A program made the translations under genes and the position numbers. From Gammaproteobacteria bacterium (GTDB taxonomy: Bacteria; Pseudomonadota; Gammaproteobacteria; UBA6429): 5,740 nt of DNA. The notes under the pieces are model-generated. The model made no database searches, was not told where the DNA came from, and saw only the letters and a list, made by a program, of their open reading frames with translations. The stretch covers positions 1-5,740 of the forward strand of contig DAOVYB010000086.1 in the NCBI GenBank assembly GCA_030635835.1. Reading direction: 5' to 3'. Each line of letters starts with the position of its first letter. Position 1 is the first letter of the stretch. Of the stretch, positions 1 through 4,709 are shown piece after piece.

Positions 1-528
1 TAATACCGGATCCCAGTTTACTAAGCGCTTACCGCGATAAATTAAATCTTCTTCATAGAGTTTTACAAAAACTTCTTGCACCGCTTCGGATAAACCTTCG
101 TCCATGGTAAAGCGTTCACGTGACCAGTCGAGTGATGAACCTAAACGACGGAGTTGACGGGTAATATTGCTACCGGATTCTTCTTTCCAGTCCCAGATGC
201 GATCAATGAATGCATCACGGCCTAAATCATGACGGGTTTTATCTTCAGCATTGAGTTGGCGTTCAACCACCATTTGCGTAGCGATACCCGCGTGATCTGT
301 TCCGGGTTGCCATAAGGTGTTATGGCCTTTCATTCTGTGATAACGGGTCAGCGTATCCATGACCGTGTTGTTAAAACCATGCCCCATATGCAGGCTGCCC
401 GTGACATTAGGCGGTGGGATCATAATAGAAAAAGACTCGTCTCCACCTTTCGGTGAGAAATTGTCATTTTTTTCCCAGGTTTCATACCAACGTTGTTCAA
501 TTGAATGGGGGTTATAGGTTTTTTCCAC
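1..528 (-). CDS. valS: valyl-tRNA synthetase, N-terminal part (runs off the window)
   Basis: Class I aminoacyl-tRNA synthetase that charges tRNA-Val with valine in the cytoplasm. Only the first 176 codons are present; the rest lies beyond base 1. The family is about 950 residues long, so this is the start of the Rossmann catalytic domain. Visible landmarks are the N-terminal EKTYNP stretch, [13 protein letters not shown] at residues 38-50 with the HIGH-type ATP-binding motif HMGH at 47-50, TDHAGIATQ at 77-85, and a conserved GKRLVNWDP at the end. All match E. coli ValS closely. The start is GTG at 528: the next in-frame codons upstream run to a TAG with no other start, and the protein aligns from residue 1 with E. 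coli MEKTYNP. No clear Shine-Dalgarno sequence precedes it. It is the last gene of the pepA-holC-valS series but lies 246 bp from its neighbour and probably has its own promoter. Confidence 0.97.
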   Translation of the reverse strand, partial: MEKTYNPHSIEQRWYETWEKNDNFSPKGGDESFSIMIPPPNVTGSLHMGHGFNNTVMDTLTRYHRMKGHNTLWQPGTDHAGIATQMVVERQLNAEDKTRHDLGRDAFIDRIWDWKEESGSNITRQLRRLGSSLDWSRERFTMDEGLSEAVQEVFVKLYEEDLIYRGKRLVNWDPVL

Positions 529-566
529 GGTATTGATTCGCTATTTTGCTTGATAAAAGGCTGATT

Positions 567-595
567 ATTATAAAGATTTAAGCCACCAAGGTCAC
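567..595 (-). promoter_or_regulatory. candidate sigma70 promoter for valS
   Basis: On the minus strand a perfect -10 hexamer TATAAT (567-572) lies 17 nt from GTGACC (590-595), which matches the -35 consensus TTGACA at four of six positions. Transcription would start near 560, giving a leader of about 30 nt before the GTG of valS at 528. The -35 element falls inside the first unit of the neighbouring repeat array. The hexamers and spacing are read directly from the sequence; promoter activity is inferred. Confidence 0.5.
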
Positions 596-757
596 TAAGA
601 AATACACTGGTTGAGCCACGAAGGACACGAAGATCACAAAGAAAAACATTGAAAAAATAAACCACGGGGAACACGGGGTTCACTGGGAAAACAAGTATTT
701 GTTTTTAAACTTAAAGGACTTTCTTTGCGATCTTTGCGTCTCCGCGCCCTTTGCGTT
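583..757. repeat. 9-nt-period degenerate repeat array with an inverted 3' arm
   Basis: This array fills most of the 246-bp gap between valS and the unknown gene. On the plus strand there are three related blocks, each of about three 9-nt units: 583-610 (CCACCAAGG, TCACTAAGA, then a decayed unit), 616-647 (CCACGAAGG, ACACGAAGA, TCACAAAGA, AAAAC) and 662-692 (CCACGGGGA, ACACGGGGT, TCACTGGGA, AAAC). An inverted arm at 717-757 reads on the minus strand as CGCAAAG-type units with the same period. The array could therefore fold as an imperfect hairpin in DNA or RNA. From memory, similar CACGAAG/CTTTGCG arrays are common between genes in environmental proteobacteria, but their role is unclear. No T-run suggests an intrinsic terminator. 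A reading frame crosses the array but looks like chance. Confidence 0.75.
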
Positions 758-774
758 GAAATCTTTTGATATTT

Positions 775-1290
775 TTATTTAAAGTCTTTTTTGACTTGTT
801 TGCGGATTTTATCAATTTCACTGACAAGTGATTTTTTTAATCCTGCTTCAATCGTCACAATACTTTTCATTAAAGAATCACGCAGTGTTTTTTCAAGTTT
901 TGCCTGCAGAGTATCAAGGTAATCAAGCATAATTTGAGGATCGGGGGTTGAAACAGTTTCAGAAAGGGTAGGTATACTTCCATTTACGGCTGCGAGTGTT
1001 TCATCAATTTTTTCTGATATTTGTTCAGATATATTTGAGACAGCTTCTGTTGCAGATTCTACATCGGTAGGTGTAACGATATCATTGAGTACAGGAATTT
1101 CGAATAGTTCATGATCACTGACATCTTGCGTTCCCAGTGCGGTTTGATTACTGGCAATAGCGATACTTTCTCTGGCAGCAGCAAGTTTGGAGTCACTTTT
1201 TGCCAGTAGGCTTTTAATTGATTCCAGCGCATCAACTAAAGAATCTTGCGATTCAGGTGTTTTAGAGTCCTTTTTTTTCTTGCCCGTCAT
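775..1290 (-). CDS. uncharacterised small acidic/helical protein encoded between holC and valS
   Basis: I do not recognise this 171-residue protein with confidence. It begins with a lysine cluster (GKKKKD, residues 3-8) and has a predicted helix near 17-48. A middle region rich in Ser, Thr, Glu and Asp follows, containing FEIPVLNDIV at 63-72. The C-terminal half (about 117-171) looks like a charged amphipathic helix or coiled coil ending in a basic KIRKQVKKDFK tail. There is no signal peptide or membrane segment, so it is probably cytoplasmic. Short proteins with an IPVLxDVV-like motif next to holC occur in other beta- and gammaproteobacteria, as I recall, but I cannot confirm homology. The ATG at 1290 lies 9 bp after the holC stop, which implies co-transcription and possibly translational coupling. 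An in-frame GTG at 1296 (3 bp after the stop) is an equally unmarked alternative start. Neither start has a Shine-Dalgarno sequence. A run of eight A bases lies in codons 4-7. Confidence 0.75.
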   Translation of the reverse strand: MTGKKKKDSKTPESQDSLVDALESIKSLLAKSDSKLAAARESIAIASNQTALGTQDVSDHELFEIPVLNDIVTPTDVESATEAVSNISEQISEKIDETLAAVNGSIPTLSETVSTPDPQIMLDYLDTLQAKLEKTLRDSLMKSIVTIEAGLKKSLVSEIDKIRKQVKKDFK

Positions 1291-1299
1291 AGTCACATA

Positions 1300-1773
1300 C
1301 TATAGTGACAATTTATGAGTCTCAAGGGCATAACCCCGATCTCGATAAAATTGATAGCGTTCCCGGCCTTTGCTGCGGCTCGTTTCATCTGTTGTGATGA
1401 TTTCGGCGACTCGCTCAAACTGGCTAAAAAATGATGGCGTTTCGTGATTCAGGTTAATGAGTACATCATGGTAAGTTACTGGAATATTTTCTGTTATTTG
1501 CTGACCGATTAGTACGTTTTTAGTATTACTTTGATCTGTATTTTTGTTTAATAGTTGATGAGGGATAAAACTCTCCTCATTGAATGTCCACAAAAGCTCA
1601 TCATATTTAGTGGCATGTTTTTCATCCATGGTGTGGATGTAAACAGCATTATTTTGAGACCAGGCTTTTTCTGTCAGGCGGCAGATAAACGATTCAGCAG
1701 CCTGTTCTGAGCTTTCGGCCGTATCTTCTGAATTGTCAGACGTCTCGAGAATATAAAAATCTATTCTAGTCAT
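1300..1773 (-). CDS. holC: DNA polymerase III chi subunit
   Basis: Chi is a clamp-loader accessory subunit. In E. coli it pairs with psi (HolD) and links the polymerase III holoenzyme to single-strand-binding protein on the lagging strand. The 157-residue product is slightly longer than E. coli HolC (147) and aligns throughout. It opens with a beta strand (RIDFYIL, 3-9). LWTFNEESFIPH at 61-72 corresponds to E. coli LWARPAESFVPH; its W62 and F69 lie in the region known to contact psi. The C-terminal RERYQFYR (137-144) matches the E. coli RERYKAYR segment of the SSB-tail-binding surface. The N-terminal part (about 10-27) is unusually rich in Ser and Glu, which accounts for some of the extra length. 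ATG at 1773 is the first plausible start, with only a weak Shine-Dalgarno sequence. The gene follows pepA after 201 bp and is 9 bp from the next gene. Confidence 0.95.
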   Translation of the reverse strand: MTRIDFYILETSDNSEDTAESSEQAAESFICRLTEKAWSQNNAVYIHTMDEKHATKYDELLWTFNEESFIPHQLLNKNTDQSNTKNVLIGQQITENIPVTYHDVLINLNHETPSFFSQFERVAEIITTDETSRSKGRERYQFYRDRGYALETHKLSL

Positions 1774-1831
1774 ATGATTCTAATTTACAGTGTTAAATTT
1801 TAACTACCAAGCTAGTATAAATAATACTTTC

Positions 1832-1948
1832 ACCACAGAGGTCACGGAGGTTTCCCCAAGGGCACTTCCTAATATTGTTTACAACAATATTAGGGCGCAC
1901 AGAGGTTTTATTAATATTTTCTCTGTGTTCCTTCGTGACCTCCGTGGT
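1832..1948. repeat. imperfect inverted repeat of the CACGGAGG type between pepA and holC
   Basis: The outer arms are ACCACAGAGGTCACGGAGG at 1832-1850 and CCTTCGTGACCTCCGTGGT at 1930-1948. The second is the reverse complement of the first with 2 mismatches in 19. A second, inner pair is perfect over 7 bp: CACAGAG at 1898-1904 and CTCTGTG at 1921-1927. The units have the same 9-nt spacing and CAC-x-x-AGG look as the array beside valS, so both belong to one repeat family. The 5' arm is interrupted by about 45 bp carrying a separate palindrome. The element begins 27 bp past the pepA stop (minus-strand direction) and could affect transcript ends, but it lacks the T-tract of an intrinsic terminator. 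Confidence 0.75.
1868..1894. repeat. perfect 12-bp-arm AT-rich palindrome nested in the repeat
   Basis: CCTAATATTGTT at 1868-1879 and AACAATATTAGG at 1883-1894 are exact reverse complements separated by only TAC. Perfect arms this long with a 3-nt loop are unlikely by chance. The element sits inside the surrounding degenerate repeat and breaks its 9-nt rhythm, as if inserted. It could form a cruciform or RNA hairpin, or be a binding site. No T-run follows on either strand, so it is not a classic terminator. Confidence 0.85.
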
Positions 1949-1974
1949 TCAAAATTTTCTTGATGGATTACAGT

Positions 1975-3477
1975 TTAAACCGAATACTGTTTGCCACAGC
2001 GTTCCATCAGGTATTGTGTTAATAGAGGTACCGGACGACCTGTTGCGCCTTTTTTCGTACCATTGTGCCAGGCGACACCGGCAATATCTAAATGTGCCCA
2101 ATTTAACTTTTTAGTAAAGCGCGAAAGGAAACAAGCGGCAGTAATCGTGCCCGCTTCGCGTCCACCAATATTCGCCATGTCGGCAAAGTTACTCTTTAAT
2201 TGCTCCTGATAGTCATCCCACAACGGCATTTGCCATGCGCGGTCACCAGATTCTGTACCAGCATTCAGAATTTGATCGGCGAGTTTTTGCTGGTTACTGA
2301 GTAAACCTGCGGGATGTGCACCTAAAGCAATGACGCAAGCACCGGTTAGCGTGGCAACATCTATCACGGCTTTAGGTTTGAATTTTTCACTGTAGGTGAG
2401 GGCATCACAAAGAATGAGTCGACCTTCTGCATCGGTATTAAGAATTTCAATGGTTTGACCGGACATCGAAGTTACAATGTCGCCCGGTTTACTTGCTGCA
2501 CCATCAGGCATATTTTCTACACTTGGGACAATAGCCACGACATTGATCGGTAGTTTGAGTTCATTCACACTCACCATAGTGCCCATCACACCTGCTGCAC
2601 CACACATATCAAACTTCATTTCATCCATTGCGGCACCGGGTTTAATAGAAATCCCGCCAGAATCAAAGGTGACCCCTTTACCTACTAAAACGTAGGGGCG
2701 ATCGGTTTTATTGCCACCGTTATATTGCATCACAATAAATTTAGGTGGGGTACGGCTACCTTTAGCGACAGACAGGAGTGAACCCATACCGAGTTTTTCC
2801 ATTTCTTTTTGATTCAAAATGGTGGTTTTGAGCTTGCTGTAACTTTTATCGTAGTTGCTGGCCTGCTTGGCAAGATAAGTGGGGGTGCAAATATTACCGG
2901 GTAGGTTACCGAGATCACGCGCCGTGTTTTTGCCTAAGCCAATGGCATTACCAATCTGAACTGCGAGTTTGGCTTTTTTCATCGCTGCTGCGCGTTTGTC
3001 AGCAAAATGCAGGCTGACCTTTTGTAATGAGGGCGTATCTTCCTTTTTTAATTCAGAAAAGTGATAGCTATTTTGCTGTAATGCTTCTGTTGCCAGACGG
3101 ATTTGCATATTGTTAGAAAGGACTTTTGTATCTAAATCTGCCAGACTGATAACTGCATTTTTAATTTTTGCTTTACTGAGTGAATCTGAGGCATTTGTGA
3201 TAATAGTTTGATATTTTTGATGGCTAATTTCGCTCGATTTGCCGCAGCCAACCAGTAATACACGCTCAGATTTTATGCCAGGAACATCATGTAGCATGAG
3301 TGAATCGCCAATGGCACCGGAAATATCACCACGGCGAAGTAAATTACTGATAAAGCTGTTTGAGGATGAATCAAGTTGTTTTGCTGAATCAGTAAGTTTA
3401 CGTTTATCCGTCACGCCAACAACAATGCAGGGTGATTTTACAGTTTCGAGGTTGATGGTTTTGACGCTGATTTCCAT
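1975..3477 (-). CDS. pepA: leucyl aminopeptidase (cytosol aminopeptidase, M17 family)
   Basis: Two-metal exopeptidase that removes N-terminal residues from peptides in the cytoplasm and, in relatives, cleaves cysteinyl-glycine. At 500 residues it is the usual family length (E. coli PepA has 503). The N-terminal regulatory domain covers about 1-165 and the catalytic domain about 185-500. Expected metal ligands are all present: K267 and D272 in VGKGVTFDSGG (265-275), D290, and D349 and E351 in the signature NTDAEGRL (347-354). The catalytic residues K279 and R353 are also intact, so the enzyme should be active. ATG at 3477 is preceded by AGGAA (complement of 3484-3488) at good spacing. It heads the minus-strand series and is divergent from lptF across 140 bp, as in E. 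coli. E. coli PepA also binds DNA as a regulator and Xer accessory factor; nothing here shows whether this one does. Confidence 0.98.
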   Translation of the reverse strand: MEISVKTINLETVKSPCIVVGVTDKRKLTDSAKQLDSSSNSFISNLLRRGDISGAIGDSLMLHDVPGIKSERVLLVGCGKSSEISHQKYQTIITNASDSLSKAKIKNAVISLADLDTKVLSNNMQIRLATEALQQNSYHFSELKKEDTPSLQKVSLHFADKRAAAMKKAKLAVQIGNAIGLGKNTARDLGNLPGNICTPTYLAKQASNYDKSYSKLKTTILNQKEMEKLGMGSLLSVAKGSRTPPKFIVMQYNGGNKTDRPYVLVGKGVTFDSGGISIKPGAAMDEMKFDMCGAAGVMGTMVSVNELKLPINVVAIVPSVENMPDGAASKPGDIVTSMSGQTIEILNTDAEGRLILCDALTYSEKFKPKAVIDVATLTGACVIALGAHPAGLLSNQQKLADQILNAGTESGDRAWQMPLWDDYQEQLKSNFADMANIGGREAGTITAACFLSRFTKKLNWAHLDIAGVAWHNGTKKGATGRPVPLLTQYLMERCGKQYSV

Positions 3478-3483
3478 ACGGGA

Positions 3484-3488
3484 TTCCT
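3484..3488 (-). promoter_or_regulatory. Shine-Dalgarno sequence of pepA
   Basis: AGGAA on the minus strand, 6 nt before the ATG at 3477 (ATCCCGT-type spacer region), is the clearest ribosome-binding site in the window. It supports the chosen pepA start. Confidence 0.7.
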
Positions 3489-3519
3489 ATACACTAGTTT
3501 TATTCTGCAGCAGGTTTTG

Positions 3520-3548
3520 TTGTAGAGTTGGGCTTAGCCTAACATAAT
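3520..3548 (+). promoter_or_regulatory. candidate promoter for lptF-lptG
   Basis: TTGTAG (3520-3525) and CATAAT (3543-3548, five of six matches to TATAAT) are separated by 17 nt on the plus strand. Transcription would begin near 3555, leaving a leader of about 63 nt. The -35 box is weak (three of six). The -10 box lies in the centre of the inverted repeat at 3535-3555, which would suit control by a bound protein. I found no equally good promoter for pepA on the other strand. Confidence 0.35.
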
Positions 3549-3555
3549 TAGGCTA
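3535..3555. promoter_or_regulatory. 8-bp-arm inverted repeat in the pepA/lptF divergent region, possible operator
   Basis: TAGCCTAA (3535-3542) and TTAGGCTA (3548-3555) are exact reverse complements around a 5-nt centre. The symmetry and position between divergent genes, overlapping the best -10 candidate for lptF, suggest a dimeric regulator site. The motif does not match an operator I recognise. It could instead be a simple hairpin; no T-run follows on either strand. Confidence 0.45.
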
Positions 3556-3572
3556 GCTTACTGGAATTTGTA

Positions 3573-3587
3573 GTGCTTTTTAAGCAC
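3573..3587 (+). other. small hairpin in the lptF leader
   Basis: GTGCTT (3573-3578) pairs exactly with AAGCAC (3582-3587) around TTT. If transcription starts near 3555 the hairpin lies in the 5' leader, 30 nt before the lptF start. A 6-bp stem is short and may be coincidental. Confidence 0.3.
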
Positions 3588-3594
3588 ATTGATT

Positions 3595-3621
3595 ATGAAT
3601 AGTTATAAACAACGAAAATGA
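3595..3621 (+). other. possible 8-codon upstream reading frame coupled to lptF
   Basis: ATG at 3595 opens a frame encoding MNSYKQRK and stops at TGA (3619-3621), which overlaps the lptF ATG (3618-3620) as ATGA. lptF has no visible Shine-Dalgarno sequence, so terminating ribosomes could re-initiate there. The small frame also lacks a Shine-Dalgarno sequence. At this length and AT content it may be chance. Confidence 0.2.
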
Positions 3622-4709
3622 TAATTGCACGTTATTTAATAAAAGAAATTGCACATACTTTGCTTGGGGTATGCCTGGTGCTTATGCTGATTGGCCTGAG
3701 CAGGCAACTTGTGGATGTGTTTTCTGATGTAGCTGCCGGAACTCTAAGTATTAATACCGTAATGATTATGCTGGGATTAAAATCATTAAGTATGTTAATT
3801 CTTATTTTACCATTATCACTTTATCTTGCCGTTCTTATGACACTGAGCCGTTTTTATCAAAATAATGAAATGGCTGCGATATCTGCAAGCGGTATAAGTC
3901 AGCTTTACGTTATAAAAGTTGTACTCAGTTTTGCTTTTCTTTTTTCAATCATTATCGGCATTTTTTCCTTGCAAATCACACCGTGGGCAAATGGATTAAA
4001 ACAAAAAATTGATGTCGCTGCACAAAATGCTTCTGTGTTAGAAGGCCTGGTAGCCGGGCGTTTTATTGAAACATCATCCGGTGTTGGTGTGAATTATGTT
4101 GAAGCACTAAATGAAGAGCATACCCAGATACAAAATATTTTTGTGCAACAACGTTTAAAAAATAACAACGAATTAGTAATTAGAGCAAAACGCGGGGGCC
4201 GGGAAGTTAATCAAAAAACGGGTGACCGGTTTATGGTGCTTGCAGAAGGCGTACGCTATGAATCAACACCGGGTAGACTTAATTATACTGTTATAGAATT
4301 TGAACAACACGGGGTGCGAATAAGAGAAAAGTCGTCAGCACCTGGATATGTTAAACAATCCGCAATGCCGACTATGCAATTAGTAAAAAATGATGCGCTT
4401 ATTTATAAAGTTGAACTGCAATCTCGTATGGCACCCATTTTGTTATCTTTATTACTTGCGGTGCTTGCTGTGCCTATAAGTCAAACCTCACCCAGACAAG
4501 GTCGTTACATACGCATGGGTTTTGGATTAATTTTTTATGTTGTATTTACTAATTTAATCAGTGTTGGCAAATCCTGGATGATGGTTGGTAAAGTACCAGC
4601 TGCAGCAGGTTTTTGGTGGATCTATGCCATTATGTTAATGCTTATTATATTCCTTGTTATGCAACAAATTGGTTTTAGGTATTTATTTGGCAGAGAAAAT
4701 AAAGCGTGA
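3618..4709 (+). CDS. lptF: LPS export ABC transporter permease LptF
   Basis: Inner-membrane subunit of LptB2FG. With LptG and the ATPase LptB (not in this window), it extracts lipopolysaccharide from the inner membrane and passes it to LptC and the periplasmic bridge. The 363 residues compare with 366 in E. coli. Segments in order: TM1 about 10-30, TM2 50-75, TM3 98-120, a periplasmic beta-jellyroll domain about 124-265, TM4 270-288, TM5 300-316 and TM6 331-351. The start MIIARYLIKE, ILPLSLYLAVLMTLSRFY (63-80) and the PRQGR motif after TM4 (292-296) match E. coli LptF (MIIIRYLVRE, ILPLSLFLGLLMTL, PRQGR). ATG at 3618 gives the family N-terminus but has no Shine-Dalgarno sequence; the upstream region is AT-rich. 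The gene is first in the lptFG operon and divergent from pepA, as in E. coli. Its stop TGA overlaps the lptG start. Confidence 0.96.
   Translation: MIIARYLIKEIAHTLLGVCLVLMLIGLSRQLVDVFSDVAAGTLSINTVMIMLGLKSLSMLILILPLSLYLAVLMTLSRFYQNNEMAAISASGISQLYVIKVVLSFAFLFSIIIGIFSLQITPWANGLKQKIDVAAQNASVLEGLVAGRFIETSSGVGVNYVEALNEEHTQIQNIFVQQRLKNNNELVIRAKRGGREVNQKTGDRFMVLAEGVRYESTPGRLNYTVIEFEQHGVRIREKSSAPGYVKQSAMPTMQLVKNDALIYKVELQSRMAPILLSLLLAVLAVPISQTSPRQGRYIRMGFGLIFYVVFTNLISVGKSWMMVGKVPAAAGFWWIYAIMLMLIIFLVMQQIGFRYLFGRENKA

Noticed and set aside
420..683. Minus-strand 87-codon frame crossing the valS start and the repeat array
   Set aside because: It overlaps valS in another frame, and its N-terminal half is only the translation of the 9-nt repeats, which yields an open frame because the unit is a multiple of three. 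No ribosome-binding site or recognisable domain.
583..757. CRISPR array
   Set aside because: Units are 9-nt degenerate repeats in blocks, with no constant-length repeat separated by unique spacers and no cas genes nearby.
1814..1819. TATACT -10 element for holC on the minus strand
   Set aside because: A decent hexamer, but no acceptable -35 lies 15-19 nt upstream, so a holC promoter is not called.
1868..1894. Rho-independent terminator for pepA
   Set aside because: The stem is strong but AT-rich, and no T-run follows in the direction of pepA transcription.
1875..2209. Two plus-strand frames (1875-2114 and 1991-2209)
   Set aside because: They lie antisense to the 3' end of pepA and the adjoining repeat; composition is that of a shadow and no domain is visible.
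2477..2695. Plus-strand 72-codon frame
   Set aside because: Entirely antisense to the conserved catalytic part of pepA, whose codons explain it.
3239..3547. Plus-strand 102-codon frame
   Set aside because: Mostly antisense to the pepA N-terminus and ends in the divergent control region; no start signal or family resemblance.
3478..3617. Riboswitch or small RNA in the pepA-lptF region
   Set aside because: Only short hairpins are visible; nothing resembles a known riboswitch core, and the promoter and operator reading explains the symmetry better.
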